Shown here: piece by piece, positions 8,393-18,135 of the stretch
Position numbering within the stretch: position 1 is the first letter of the stretch
How the letters are laid out: each line of letters starts with the position of its first letter
Assembly: GCF_009770985.1 (NCBI RefSeq)
Contig: NZ_WSRW01000001.1
Coordinates: 806,001 to 870,000 of the forward strand
Direction of reading: 5' to 3'
From: Mucilaginibacter lacusdianchii
GTDB lineage: Bacteria > Bacteroidota > Bacteroidia > Sphingobacteriales > Sphingobacteriaceae
Length of the DNA: 64,000 nucleotides
Translations under genes and position numbers: made by a program
Notes under the pieces: model-generated
What the model was told of the DNA's origin: nothing
Database searches by the model: none
What the model saw: only the letters and a program-made list of their open reading frames with translations

Positions 8393-9031
8393 ATGATTGA
8401 CGATAACGACATCCCTGACAGAGAACAAGGCATTAACGGCTACCATAAAATAGACCGTTACAATACCGAGCTGATCACTAACCTATCGGGCCATTACCGC
8501 GAGGTTCTGAAAAACATAGGCGAAAATCCAGAGCGCGAAGGCTTACTAAAAACACCCGAGCGTATGGCCAAAGCAATGCTGTACCTTACGCATGGTTATG
8601 ATCTGGATGCTAAAGAAATCCTGACATCGGCTATGTTTAAGGAAGACTACAGCCAAATGGTGATTGTGAAAGACATTGAAGTATACTCTATGTGCGAGCA
8701 CCATATGTTGCCTTTTTTTGGAAAAGCACACGTAGCTTACATCCCTAACGGGCATGTAGTTGGGTTAAGTAAAATACCGCGTATAGTGGATGTCTTTTCG
8801 CGCCGGTTGCAAGTACAGGAACGCTTAACCAACGAGATACGGGATTGTATTCAAAATACTTTACAGCCCTTGGGCGTAGGTGTAGTTATTGAATGCCGCC
8901 ACCTGTGTATGAGTATGCGCGGTGTACAAAAACAAAATTCGGTAACTACTACCTCGGCCTTTAGCGGTGAATTTTTTAAGGAAGAAACCCGTACAGAGTT
9001 TTTGGATTTGATCCGCTCGAAGCTGTCGTAA
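8393..9031 (+). CDS. folE: GTP cyclohydrolase I
   Basis: Converts GTP to dihydroneopterin triphosphate for folate and queuosine. The 212-residue length is normal. The divergent N terminus ends before the conserved [19 protein letters not shown] segment. Zinc and active-site residues are seen in [20 protein letters not shown] and [12 protein letters not shown] (two Cys, His), and [18 protein letters not shown] is the substrate and interface helix. It sits directly after queD in the same direction, so the two are likely co-transcribed. Confidence 0.96.
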   Translation: MIDDNDIPDREQGINGYHKIDRYNTELITNLSGHYREVLKNIGENPEREGLLKTPERMAKAMLYLTHGYDLDAKEILTSAMFKEDYSQMVIVKDIEVYSMCEHHMLPFFGKAHVAYIPNGHVVGLSKIPRIVDVFSRRLQVQERLTNEIRDCIQNTLQPLGVGVVIECRHLCMSMRGVQKQNSVTTTSAFSGEFFKEETRTEFLDLIRSKLS

Positions 9032-9109
9032 TCTGAATTTGAATTTTCGGCATTACAGAATCATATAAATTCGAAATAACCAGTAATCTTAATCAATTAA
9101 CAACTAACA

Positions 9110-9991
9110 TTGAAAGCATATATATTTCCAGGTCAGGGTGCCCAGTTTGTGGGCATGGGCAAAAATTTGTACGATAATCATGCACAAGCCCGCCAATTAT
9201 TAGAGCAGGCTAATGAAATTTTAGGTTTCCGTATTACCGACATGATGTTTAACGGTACCGACGAAGATCTGAAACAGACCAACGTTACACAACCTGCCAT
9301 CTTTTTACACTCGGTAATTTTAGCTAAAATAGCGGGTGACGATTTCAAGCCCGAGATGGTAGCCGGCCATTCCCTTGGCGAGTTCTCTGCCTTGGTTGCG
9401 GCTGGTGCCTTATCATTTGAGGATGGTTTGCGTTTGGTGGCGGCCCGTGCCAATGCTATGCAAAAAGCCTGCGAAATTCAGCCATCTACCATGGCTGCAG
9501 TTTTAGGTTTGGATGATTTTACCGTTGAGGATATTTGCCAGCAGGTAAGCGAGGTAGTAGTACCCGCCAATTACAACTGCCCTGGCCAATTGGTGATCTC
9601 AGGTACTGTTGCCGGCGTGGAACTGGCTTGCGAAAAGCTGAAAGCTGCTGGCGCTAAACGCGCACTGGTACTAAATGTTGGTGGCGCTTTCCACTCACCG
9701 CTGATGGAAGCTGCACGCGTAGAATTAGAGCATGCCATTGTGAATACCAACATTCAAAGCCCGGTATGCCCCATTTACCAAAACATTGATGCTAAACCAC
9801 ATACAGATGCTGAGGTAATTAAACAAAACCTGATTGCCCAACTAACCGGCGCGGTACGCTGGACCCAAACCGTAATGCATATGCTGCAAGACGGAGCCAC
9901 TTCTTTTACCGAAGTTGGACCCGGCAATGTATTGCAAGGGCTGGTCAAAAAAGTTGACCGCAGCGCCGCTACAGCTAGTTTAGCTGTTTAA
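9110..9991 (+). CDS. fabD: Malonyl-CoA:ACP transacylase
   Basis: Transfers malonyl from CoA to acyl carrier protein for fatty-acid elongation. The 293-residue product has the nucleophile Ser88 in GHSLGEFSAL, the catalytic His195 in GGAFHSPLM, and the N-terminal FPGQGAQFVGMG loop. The start is an unusual TTG at 9110. The family begins MKAY-x-FPGQGAQ, which this codon reproduces exactly, and no in-frame ATG lies nearby upstream. The gene stands alone after folE with a 78-nt gap and ends in a very strong terminator. Confidence 0.95.
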   Translation: MKAYIFPGQGAQFVGMGKNLYDNHAQARQLLEQANEILGFRITDMMFNGTDEDLKQTNVTQPAIFLHSVILAKIAGDDFKPEMVAGHSLGEFSALVAAGALSFEDGLRLVAARANAMQKACEIQPSTMAAVLGLDDFTVEDICQQVSEVVVPANYNCPGQLVISGTVAGVELACEKLKAAGAKRALVLNVGGAFHSPLMEAARVELEHAIVNTNIQSPVCPIYQNIDAKPHTDAEVIKQNLIAQLTGAVRWTQTVMHMLQDGATSFTEVGPGNVLQGLVKKVDRSAATASLAV

Positions 9992-9992
9992 C

Positions 9993-10044
9993 ATCATAAA
10001 AAAATTAAAGCCACAAACTAAAGTGGCTTTAATTTTTTTATGAT
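9993..10044. terminator. Terminator after fabD
   Basis: A perfect 22-bp inverted repeat (9993-10014 and 10023-10044) with an 8-nt loop. It contains a GCCAC/GTGGC core flanked by A- and T-runs, so it works on paper in both directions. The first possible ATG of the downstream kinase (10040) lies inside the right arm. Confidence 0.9.
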
Positions 10045-13000
10045 ATTTACATGCTATCTATCTGAAACAACTTTGACCACATTTGCCAAGATCCGTTTAT
10101 TGCTGGCCCTGCTGTTTGCCAGCTTACTATTAACTGCGGTAATTATACATCATAAATACACGCCGCAATACAGCTTTACACAAGCCGCCCGCACGCTCGA
10201 AAACAGTTTGCACGAAAAAGAAGCTGTAATAGACGACTTATTTAAACCAGCTAACTATCAACAGTTAAAAGCACTGGCTCAAAACGAGCGCCAAGGGTTA
10301 AACTTTATTAACACCTATACTAAAAAGCATCGTATTTGGTTTGTAACGCTCCAAAACAATAAGCTTTCTTTTTGGAGTGGTATACGGATTTTACCCGATA
10401 ACTACGTTGGCATTGGTGAAGGCCATTCTTTCATTAAACGAAACAACGGGTATTACGAGGCCATCAAAAAATCAGAGGGTAACTTTACAGCGATTGCTTT
10501 TATACTGGTTAAAAACAATTATCCGCTTCAAAACAAGTATTTAAAAAACAACGTAGACCGCACCCTCCTTACACAAGGTAACCTTGAAATTGCCGACTTT
10601 ACGGATAAAGATGTTTTTCATATTCATGACATTAACCGTAGCTATCTATTCTCAGTAAAATCGGGCGCAAACAATTACAATCATAGCTATTTTACTGCCG
10701 AAATTGTTTTATGGATTTTATGCCTGCTCACCTTATGTCTGCTTATTAGCAATATCTGCCACTATCTGGCAAGTAATCAAAAGCTGGGATGGGCTATTGC
10801 TTTATTGGCTGTTTCTATCTTGCTTATCAGGTTTATTCACATATACTTCCATTTTCCTGACTTTAGTCCGAGCCTTAAGCTTTTCAATCCATCATTATAT
10901 TACTTAAACCCGGCATTTCCTTCTATAGGCGATTTGTGCCTTAACGTACTAGGCTTGTGCTGGTTTTCCGTTTTTGTTTATGGTTACCGCTTCAAAATAT
11001 TAAAGCAAACACCAAATAAAATTACCGGTTATGCCATATTTTTAGGCAGCCTCATACTTTTGCTAACCTCCTCTACAGCATTATATTATTTATTTAAAAA
11101 ACTGGTAGCCGATTCATCTATCAGCTTTGATGTACATAATGTGCTCAACCTATCAGTATATAGCTTTTTGGGCGTATTAATGGCCTGCTTTAGTTTCTTT
11201 ATATTTTATTTATTGACTGAAATAGTGCTGGCCATTGATTTAAAGGTAAATATAAACGACCGGGTTAAACTGACGGTGTACGCTGTTAGCATCTTGTTAG
11301 CAACCCTAATATTTTCTTTTTATGATGAATTTACGCCGTTTTATGTACTGTGGGGAGGATTAGTTTTAATAGGTGCCTATTCGGCCCGCTACCGACAGGG
11401 CGTTATCAATGCCGTATCATATGTTGTTATCATATTAGTTTGCTCACTAATTGCCTCAATTAATCTTAATCATTTTGAATCGGTAAAAGAGCAACGAGTT
11501 CGTAAACAACTAATTTCACAGTTGCAGAACGGCACAAACCCTAATATAAAACTAATTTACAGGTCAGTTGAAAAACAGATTATCAAAGACCCACAAGTGA
11601 TTGCGTTTTTTGACAGTAAAAATCCTAATCCAGATTATTTAAGAAACCGGCTTCAAAAGTTATATTTTGATGGTTACCTTTCTGATTACGACTTTAAAAT
11701 ATATTCATTTGGACCTAATGGCACCCCAATAGCAGGCGATCAGGACTTTGCCTTAAACGACTTTAAAGACATGGTGCTTTACAGTTCCTTACTTAAAGTG
11801 TCTGATTATTTTTATCGTGAAAATGACAGCTTTGGCTCACAAAAATACTTTGGCATTTTTCCGGTTTACAAAGGCGAGGATAATTTGGGCACTCTAGTGG
11901 TAGAGGCAAAATCCCGACCTTTTCACTTTACCAGCACATTTCCGGAACTACTATTGGATAACCGGTTTAGACTGAACACCAACTTTAAAGATTATTCGTA
12001 CGCCTTTTATGATGATGGCCACTTGCTAAGCCAAAACGGCAACTATGATTACAATGTGGTAAACAATGAGTTTAAAGGTGAACTGAAAAAATACGTATTC
12101 AAAACTACGCAGGAAACAAAAGCACCAAACTCGTGGATACAGCGCTTGAACCGCTATAACCATATGATTTATCAACCAAGCCCGCGAAAGCTTATTGTGG
12201 TAACCCGCCAGCAAAACAGTTTAATAAATAATGTAGCATCGCTCACGTTTTTCTTTGTGCTGCTGCTTGCATTCAGTGCTTGTATTATCATATTCAAATG
12301 GTTTTGGGCGCGGTTAAGCATTGTTAAAATAACAGCTGAAAGCATTCATTGGAATCTGCATTTAGACTTAGACCGCATAATGTACAAAACCCGCATTCAG
12401 TTTTCGATGATATTTGCGGTAGTAGTTACCCTGGCGTTGGTAGGTTTGGTTACTTTCCTGTCAATTCAAGACCAATACCAGGATCAACAAAATGAGTTGA
12501 TAAGCGAAAAAGTTATTCGTGTTGCTTCAAAGCTGGAAACAACCTTTATAGGAAATATCAACGAACCAAGTGAAGAAGCACAGGTAAAGTTTAACACACT
12601 GGCTGGCGATTTTTCGACCGACTTGACGCTGTTCAATAAAAATGGCTCTTTGCTATATTCTACTCAGCCCAAAATATACAGCTATGGCATTTTAGAAAAG
12701 CAAATGAATGCTACGGCTTATATTATGATGCATCAATTGCAAAAGTCAGTTTATGTGAATGACGAAAAGGTAGGCGAACTGGCCTACAAAGCTGCCTATG
12801 CGCCTATTCGTAACTCAAAAAATGAGACGGTTGCCTATATGCAGTTACCTTCATTCTCGGATGAGGCTGATTACAACGATCGTATTGGTGTATTCTTGAA
12901 TGATATGATCAACATTTACGCGCTGATCTTTATTGCTATCGGCCTTTTTGCGGTGGTAGTAGCTCAGCAAATTACCACACCGCTAAGCTTTATCCAGCAT

Positions 13001-13813
13001 AATTTGAGCAAAACTATATACGGTAAAAAGAATGAACCTATCCGTTGGCGCCGCAATGATGAAATTGGTGCGCTGGTTACTGAGTACAACAAAATGATTG
13101 CTGCACTGGAGCATAGCGCTAACCGATTGGCACAATCGGAACGGGAAAGCGCCTGGCGCGAAATGGCCAAGCAGGTAGCTCACGAAATCAAGAATCCGCT
13201 TACACCATTAAAGCTGGGCTTGCAGCTGCTCGAAAAATCATGGAAAGACAAAGACCCTAAATTTGATTTAAAGTTTGAGCGTTTCAGCAAGTCGTTTGTT
13301 GAGCAGATTGAGAGTTTATCATCTATTGCCTCCGAATTTTCGGCCTTTGCCAAAATGCCGGACACCCGGATGGAAAAGCTGGATATTTTTGAAACCTTGG
13401 GGCAAGCTATTATCATATTTAAGCATATGGATAATATCAGCATCAACTTTATCCGGCCCGATAGGCCTTTCTTCATCAAGGCCGACCGCGATCAGTTATT
13501 GCGCTGCTTTAACAATCTACTTAAAAATGCCATAGAAGCCATGCCACTGGGCCGACACGGGATTATTGACGTAACTTATATCTTAAATACCAATAACATT
13601 GTATTGCACATTAAGGACAATGGCAACGGCATCCCCGAAAATTTGCGCGGAAAGATATTTGAACCCAACTTTACTACTAAAAGTTCGGGCACTGGTTTAG
13701 GATTGGCCTTTGTAAAAAACTCTATTGAAAATGCCGGCGGTAAAGTGTGGTTTGACACGGCAACAGATGAGGGTACAACCTTTCACTTACAGTTTCCTAT
13801 CTCAAGATTATAA
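10040..13813 (+). CDS. Large membrane sensor histidine kinase, NtrY-like
   Basis: Sensor kinase of up to 1257 residues. Several transmembrane helices lie near residues 20-40 and 225-460, followed by a long extracytoplasmic part, a helix near 735-755, another near 790-810, a dCACHE-like segment, a last helix near 960-980, and a HAMP domain. The kinase core follows: HisKA with the phospho-accepting His1048 in QVAHEIKNPLTPLKLG, N-box NNLLKNAIEAMP near 1157, DNGNGIP near 1193 and GTGLGLAF near 1217. The KNPLTPLK motif is characteristic of NtrY-type kinases. No response regulator is adjacent. The ATG at 10040 lies inside the fabD terminator stem, so the in-frame TTG at 10073 may be the true start. 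The signal sensed is unknown. Confidence 0.9.
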   Translation: MIFTCYLSETTLTTFAKIRLLLALLFASLLLTAVIIHHKYTPQYSFTQAARTLENSLHEKEAVIDDLFKPANYQQLKALAQNERQGLNFINTYTKKHRIWFVTLQNNKLSFWSGIRILPDNYVGIGEGHSFIKRNNGYYEAIKKSEGNFTAIAFILVKNNYPLQNKYLKNNVDRTLLTQGNLEIADFTDKDVFHIHDINRSYLFSVKSGANNYNHSYFTAEIVLWILCLLTLCLLISNICHYLASNQKLGWAIALLAVSILLIRFIHIYFHFPDFSPSLKLFNPSLYYLNPAFPSIGDLCLNVLGLCWFSVFVYGYRFKILKQTPNKITGYAIFLGSLILLLTSSTALYYLFKKLVADSSISFDVHNVLNLSVYSFLGVLMACFSFFIFYLLTEIVLAIDLKVNINDRVKLTVYAVSILLATLIFSFYDEFTPFYVLWGGLVLIGAYSARYRQGVINAVSYVVIILVCSLIASINLNHFESVKEQRVRKQLISQLQNGTNPNIKLIYRSVEKQIIKDPQVIAFFDSKNPNPDYLRNRLQKLYFDGYLSDYDFKIYSFGPNGTPIAGDQDFALNDFKDMVLYSSLLKVSDYFYRENDSFGSQKYFGIFPVYKGEDNLGTLVVEAKSRPFHFTSTFPELLLDNRFRLNTNFKDYSYAFYDDGHLLSQNGNYDYNVVNNEFKGELKKYVFKTTQETKAPNSWIQRLNRYNHMIYQPSPRKLIVVTRQQNSLINNVASLTFFFVLLLAFSACIIIFKWFWARLSIVKITAESIHWNLHLDLDRIMYKTRIQFSMIFAVVVTLALVGLVTFLSIQDQYQDQQNELISEKVIRVASKLETTFIGNINEPSEEAQVKFNTLAGDFSTDLTLFNKNGSLLYSTQPKIYSYGILEKQMNATAYIMMHQLQKSVYVNDEKVGELAYKAAYAPIRNSKNETVAYMQLPSFSDEADYNDRIGVFLNDMINIYALIFIAIGLFAVVVAQQITTPLSFIQHNLSKTIYGKKNEPIRWRRNDEIGALVTEYNKMIAALEHSANRLAQSERESAWREMAKQVAHEIKNPLTPLKLGLQLLEKSWKDKDPKFDLKFERFSKSFVEQIESLSSIASEFSAFAKMPDTRMEKLDIFETLGQAIIIFKHMDNISINFIRPDRPFFIKADRDQLLRCFNNLLKNAIEAMPLGRHGIIDVTYILNTNNIVLHIKDNGNGIPENLRGKIFEPNFTTKSSGTGLGLAFVKNSIENAGGKVWFDTATDEGTTFHLQFPISRL

Positions 13814-13819
13814 AAGCCT

Positions 13820-13861
13820 GATACTAGTTGTTCAGCTTTTGAAGGCTGAACAACTAGTATC
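13820..13861. terminator. Hairpin between convergent genes
   Basis: A perfect 17-bp inverted repeat (13820-13836 and 13845-13861) with an 8-nt loop lies between the histidine kinase and the convergent OstA-like gene. Its right end touches the latter's stop codon. Long U-tracts are lacking, but position and stem length fit a bidirectional terminator. Confidence 0.7.
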
Positions 13862-16149
13862 TATTTCGACTGCTTTGCAGTAACGGTATCTTTAACTGGC
13901 TTTACACGCAAAGTATCTTGTACCGGCTTTTTTAATATCGAATCATTAACAGCTGGCTTAATGGCCGTTGAGTCTTTACCAACTGATTTAGCGCCCGGTA
14001 GGCCTTTAACTGCAATTGCAGGTTTGGCTGTTGCTTTCTTGGTCTGCTGCTGGCGTCGTCGGGTGGCCGAATATATCACATCGTTTTTAGAGGTGGGCCG
14101 CTCCTTAGGCTTCCATTTAAAGCTTTTAAGCAACTTGTCTTCTTCCTTAATTTTTTCAAAAGGAATAATGTGGTTTTCGACCTTGGTATAATTGGTAACG
14201 TTAATGGCTTTATTATCTTTAAAGTTGACACGGATACGACTGCTTAACGAGCGGGTAAGGTTATTGATTTTAATACTATCCCGATCATAGTAAATGGTTT
14301 CGGCATTGCCATCTACAAACATCCGCTGCATTTTATTGTCCACAAAAAAGCCCCGCATCTTTTTACCGGCCACCTGGTTAAAATTAACCGAATCGGCTTT
14401 GTCTACATTCACAATCAGCGCCGTTGGATATAGCTCCATATTATCCAGCTTCTTATTCTTCAACTGCAGGTAAACAGTATCGCCCGACAATTGAGAGTTT
14501 TGTGTCCAGAATATTGGCTCTACATAACAGCGCATAATGGAATCACTGTAACTGTAAAACATAGAATCTGACTTAGCCTGTAAATCCGATTTAAAAATTT
14601 TGACATTATGGTACGCACTCAATACCCTGATGCGCGATGTATCGCTCAATTCAAACTTCCGCGTCATATAAACTGAGTCGGTCTTTAATGATTTGGGGGT
14701 GACCTTAACCGGCTTTTTAGCAATTTTAGTTACAGGTGCTTTACTTTTAGTAGTATCACGCGGCCTAGGCTTACCAAAAAAATCACGGTGTAAAAAGCTG
14801 GTATCTTTTGGCAAACCTGCATAAGGCGCCATAATCAAGTGCTTTGATGTAGATACCGGAATCTTTTTCATAGCAACCGCGCGGGCAATAGCAGCTGTAT
14901 CTTTAATATGGGCAGTGCGCATGCGTTCTTGCAGTTCCTTTTGCTGCTTAAAAGTCATGATTCGCGTATCTAAGGTATCAGCAGCTATAAAGATAGAGTC
15001 GCGCGTTACCTTTTGCGGTGGCTTGATACTGTCAGTACGCGTTTTCAAACTGTCAGTTACGTTAGCCGCCAGTAACGGCTTGTTGCTTCCGGGCATTTTC
15101 TTTAACGGCACGGTATTGGGCGGTGCACTTTTTACAGTGGGCTTTTTGTTAGTTTTGCCTTTGGTTAAAGGCGAAGATGTTATAGTATCCGTTTTGGCCT
15201 TGGTAGTGTCTTTTTGCTCGGTAACAATTACCACAAAAGCATTACGGGTCATCACCATACGGTCATCAGCCTTGGTATAGGTACCCAAATCTCCTCTTAA
15301 GGTTATTTTTTGTTCATTATCATTGAAAAGCACATTTTTTACGGCGCGCCCATATCCTTTAAGCCGGTCATAAAACAAACTATCGCCTTTTAATGATTTG
15401 GTGCCTTGCGTGTACAAATTACGTTTGCCAAAAAAAGCCTGTTCTGTAATGGTATTATATGTTCCGTTTTCGGTATACAAAGTATCTTTGTCCTTCTTAC
15501 CTAAAATGCGTGTTGGACCGTAAAAGTAAGCTATCCGCACGCCAGTATTATACCGCAAAGTGTCTGTTTTAATTACTGCATCATCAGTGGTAAGCACCAC
15601 ATTGTAACGAAAATAAGAATCGCGCGAGTTGGCAAAATAATAGCCGTTTTGGCTTACCAGCGTGTTGTTTTTGTTAACCAGCGTACCACCACCGGTATAG
15701 GTACCAATGCGCGTAGCGGTATTATAAGTAAGGTAATTGGTAGATAGCGTAGCATCCCTGTCTACCAAACGTACGTTATCAGTAAGAATAGCAATGTGCG
15801 TATTGCCGTTATAATTTAACTTGTCTGAATACACATTTAAGGTATCGCCTTGATTAATAACCACGTGACCGAAAGCATCAAACGAATTTCTGTTTGGATA
15901 GAAGTAGGCACTGTCTGAACTTAGGCGTGAGTAATCTTGCTTAAAAACGCCTTGGTAAACTTTAACCACATCCTCTCCGTTACGTTTAAAGCCTTGGCTG
16001 CTACGCGAACTAATCAAATCAACCTTCGACTTTTTTTGTCCCGGATTATTACGCGGTTGTGGTCGTCCCACAGTCCCCCCCTGCCTTACTTGCCCTAAAG
16101 CAGATACAGACATCAGCACACTTATACAGAATAAGATATATTTACTCAC
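13861..16149 (-). CDS. OstA/LptA-like outer-membrane biogenesis protein
   Basis: Exported protein of 762 residues with a signal peptide (MSKYILFCISVLMSVSALGQ). From about residue 50 it contains repeated short beta-strand units such as YPNRNSFDAFGHVVINQGDTLNVYSDKLNYNG and LSTNYLTYNTATRIGTYTGG. This is the OstA/LptA jelly-roll pattern that carries lipopolysaccharide across the periplasm. Two Lys/Thr/Pro-rich linkers (about 315-380 and 455-495) separate a second OstA-type block (about 500-665), and a Lys/Val-rich tail follows. Bacteroidota OstA-like proteins are usually this long; the exact role is inferred. It diverges from tilS, and each gene has a TAATTTTG box 3-4 nt before its ATG. Confidence 0.88.
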   Translation of the reverse strand: MSKYILFCISVLMSVSALGQVRQGGTVGRPQPRNNPGQKKSKVDLISSRSSQGFKRNGEDVVKVYQGVFKQDYSRLSSDSAYFYPNRNSFDAFGHVVINQGDTLNVYSDKLNYNGNTHIAILTDNVRLVDRDATLSTNYLTYNTATRIGTYTGGGTLVNKNNTLVSQNGYYFANSRDSYFRYNVVLTTDDAVIKTDTLRYNTGVRIAYFYGPTRILGKKDKDTLYTENGTYNTITEQAFFGKRNLYTQGTKSLKGDSLFYDRLKGYGRAVKNVLFNDNEQKITLRGDLGTYTKADDRMVMTRNAFVVIVTEQKDTTKAKTDTITSSPLTKGKTNKKPTVKSAPPNTVPLKKMPGSNKPLLAANVTDSLKTRTDSIKPPQKVTRDSIFIAADTLDTRIMTFKQQKELQERMRTAHIKDTAAIARAVAMKKIPVSTSKHLIMAPYAGLPKDTSFLHRDFFGKPRPRDTTKSKAPVTKIAKKPVKVTPKSLKTDSVYMTRKFELSDTSRIRVLSAYHNVKIFKSDLQAKSDSMFYSYSDSIMRCYVEPIFWTQNSQLSGDTVYLQLKNKKLDNMELYPTALIVNVDKADSVNFNQVAGKKMRGFFVDNKMQRMFVDGNAETIYYDRDSIKINNLTRSLSSRIRVNFKDNKAINVTNYTKVENHIIPFEKIKEEDKLLKSFKWKPKERPTSKNDVIYSATRRRQQQTKKATAKPAIAVKGLPGAKSVGKDSTAIKPAVNDSILKKPVQDTLRVKPVKDTVTAKQSK

Positions 16150-16153
16150 GCTA

Positions 16154-16161
16154 CAAAATTA
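16154..16161 (-). promoter_or_regulatory. Putative -7 box of the OstA-like gene
   Basis: On the minus strand TAATTTTG matches TAnnTTTG and ends 4 nt before the ATG at 16149, implying a leaderless or near-leaderless transcript. No good -33 TTTG is visible. Confidence 0.35.
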
Positions 16162-16173
16162 GTTTTTTGGTTG

Positions 16174-16197
16174 CGGTAATTAAATTAAATAATTTTG
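16174..16197 (+). promoter_or_regulatory. Putative promoter of tilS
   Basis: TAATTTTG (16190-16197) matches TAnnTTTG and ends 3 nt before the ATG at 16201. A TTG lies immediately upstream at 16171-16173, giving a 16-nt spacer. It overlaps the divergent OstA-like promoter region. Confidence 0.4.
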
Positions 16198-16200
16198 GCC

Positions 16201-17538
16201 ATGCTGCCGGTTGAACGCTTTACCCATTTTATACAACAGAACCAACTGTTTGAGCCGCAAAGCCGCATACTGGCAGCCGTAAGCGGCGGTATGGATTCGG
16301 TACTAATGGCTCATTTACTAAAAGCTGCTGGTTACACCTTTGGTATAGCCCATTGCAATTTTCAGTTACGTGGTCACGAAGCCGATGCCGATCAGCAGTT
16401 TTGTAGCCAGTTGGCAAATAGGTTGCAGGTTCCTTTCCATACTATAAACTTCGACACGCAGGCCTATGCGCAACATCACAAGGTTTCTATCCAAATGGCT
16501 GCCCGCGAATTGCGCTATCAGTGGTTTGAACAAATACGGCAACAGCATCAATATGAAGTTATTGCGTTGGCTCATCACCAAAACGACACAATTGAAACTA
16601 TATTGTTAAACCTTACCCGCGGCACTGGCATTGCCGGATTGCATGGTATACAACCCAAAAACGGTTTATTGGTAAGGCCGCTGATGGCTTTTACCCGACA
16701 AGAGGTGGCCGACGCTGTAGTGCAAAATCAATTGCCGTATGTAGAAGACAGTTCCAACGCATCTACCAAATATGCCCGCAATAAACTGCGCCATGAGGTG
16801 GTTCCGAAGCTGCGAGAGTTGAATCCAAATTTGGAGAATACTTTTCAACGAAACCTCAAGCATTTTAAAGAACTGGAACTGCTACTTAATAGTCAGCTTG
16901 AAGCGTTAAAAAAAACTATTTTTACTTATCAGGAGAATGCAATACGTATAGCCATTAACGGTGTAAAAAAACTAATGCCGCAGCATTTATTACTGCATGG
17001 CTTACTAAAGCCGTACGGCTTTAATGAAACTACGGTTGATAATATCATCAATTCATTAAATAAACATGCAGGCCGGCAATTTGAATCGTTGAGCCATACG
17101 TTGCTGCTGGACCGAGATCATCTGATTTTATCAGCCAAACGTGCAGATGAATGGGCAGTTGTAGAAATTCAAAGCAGTGATAGCAAAGTTCATTATGGTG
17201 ATTATTTGATTCAGATCAGCAAAAACAATACTGTCGAAAACTTAAACAGCACCCCTATGCAGGCTGCGATGGATGAAGATCTGCTTATCTATCCGTTAAC
17301 CCTGCGTAGCTGGCAGCAGGGCGATTATTTTATACCGCTGGGAATGCAAGGCCGCAAAAAGTTAAGCGACTTTCTGATCAATCAAAAGATACCACTTACG
17401 CACAAATTGCAGGTGCCGTTGTTGGTTAACGGCAATGGTGACATTATTTGGGTTGCCGGTTACCGGCTGGATAACCGGTACAAAGTAACCCCGCAAACTA
17501 AAAAAGTTACTATATTCGAACTATCGAAACTATCATGA
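16201..17538 (+). CDS. tilS: tRNA(Ile)-lysidine synthetase
   Basis: Modifies C34 of the AUA-decoding tRNA-Ile with lysine, using ATP. The 445-residue product has the PP-loop SGGMDSVLMAHLL near residue 29, FGIAHCNFQLRG, ALAHHQNDTIETILLNLTRGTG, and the C-terminal TilS domain with GRKKLSDFLINQKIP. The open frame reaches a TTG at 16195, but the ATG at 16201 follows the -7 box and gives a normal N terminus. The stop overlaps the next ATG by 4 nt (ATGA), so the membrane protein downstream is translationally coupled. Confidence 0.95.
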   Translation: MLPVERFTHFIQQNQLFEPQSRILAAVSGGMDSVLMAHLLKAAGYTFGIAHCNFQLRGHEADADQQFCSQLANRLQVPFHTINFDTQAYAQHHKVSIQMAARELRYQWFEQIRQQHQYEVIALAHHQNDTIETILLNLTRGTGIAGLHGIQPKNGLLVRPLMAFTRQEVADAVVQNQLPYVEDSSNASTKYARNKLRHEVVPKLRELNPNLENTFQRNLKHFKELELLLNSQLEALKKTIFTYQENAIRIAINGVKKLMPQHLLLHGLLKPYGFNETTVDNIINSLNKHAGRQFESLSHTLLLDRDHLILSAKRADEWAVVEIQSSDSKVHYGDYLIQISKNNTVENLNSTPMQAAMDEDLLIYPLTLRSWQQGDYFIPLGMQGRKKLSDFLINQKIPLTHKLQVPLLVNGNGDIIWVAGYRLDNRYKVTPQTKKVTIFELSKLS

Positions 17539-18026
17539 CCACCACTGCAAAACCGGTATACACCGAAAAACAATATTTAGGCCGCGAATGGATACCTGTA
17601 ACCATCCGTCTGGTACTGGCCATGATTTGCTTTGCCGTTTACTTTTTTACCGATTATGAGAACGACCGAAATGCTGATTTACTGGCTGTAGCTGGCTTTG
17701 GCATCATTATCATCTCTATAGTTATGGGCTTTTTGCTGCATTTCCGTACACGGGTGCAAAACAAAAGCATTTTGCTGGATGGTTTGTGGACTACCCGCCT
17801 GGTAAAAATTGACCTGAACAGCATTGTAAAAGCAGAACAAGGCGATTACAGCCGTTATTTATTCAATAACCCCGTTTATAACCTGCACAAAAAAGGAACT
17901 ATCCGATTTTATACAGCAGGCAACTGTGCCATTTACCTTACAGACCGTGACGGTTTGGTATATATCATCGGTTCGCAACGCCCTAACGAATTGTTACAGG
18001 CTATTGAAAGTGAGATGAATAGTTAA
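17535..18026 (+). CDS. Two-helix membrane protein of unknown function, coupled to tilS
   Basis: Not recognised as a named family. The 163-residue product has two transmembrane helices (about residues 22-39 and 47-67) followed by a soluble C-terminal part with alternating beta-strands (KSILLDGLWTTRLVKIDLNSIV, then TIRFYTAGNCAIYLTDRDGLVYIIGS). That arrangement resembles PH-like membrane proteins of the DUF304/YdbT type, which is inference only. The start overlaps the tilS stop as ATGA. A clear terminator follows. Confidence 0.8.
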   Translation: MTTTAKPVYTEKQYLGREWIPVTIRLVLAMICFAVYFFTDYENDRNADLLAVAGFGIIIISIVMGFLLHFRTRVQNKSILLDGLWTTRLVKIDLNSIVKAEQGDYSRYLFNNPVYNLHKKGTIRFYTAGNCAIYLTDRDGLVYIIGSQRPNELLQAIESEMNS

Positions 18027-18068
18027 AACATCGGGATATATTTTAAGTAACTGTTTGTACTATATAAA

Positions 18069-18097
18069 AAAAGCCGGTTCGTACTGAACCGGCTTTT
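18069..18097. terminator. Terminator after the tilS operon
   Basis: Perfect 12-bp stem (18069-18080 and 18086-18097) with a 5-nt loop, A-run before and T-run after. It probably also serves the convergent oxygenase gene. Confidence 0.88.
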
Positions 18098-18135
18098 CTA
18101 TTTAAAGCTCTTTTTATTTAAACGATAAGCTGGAT

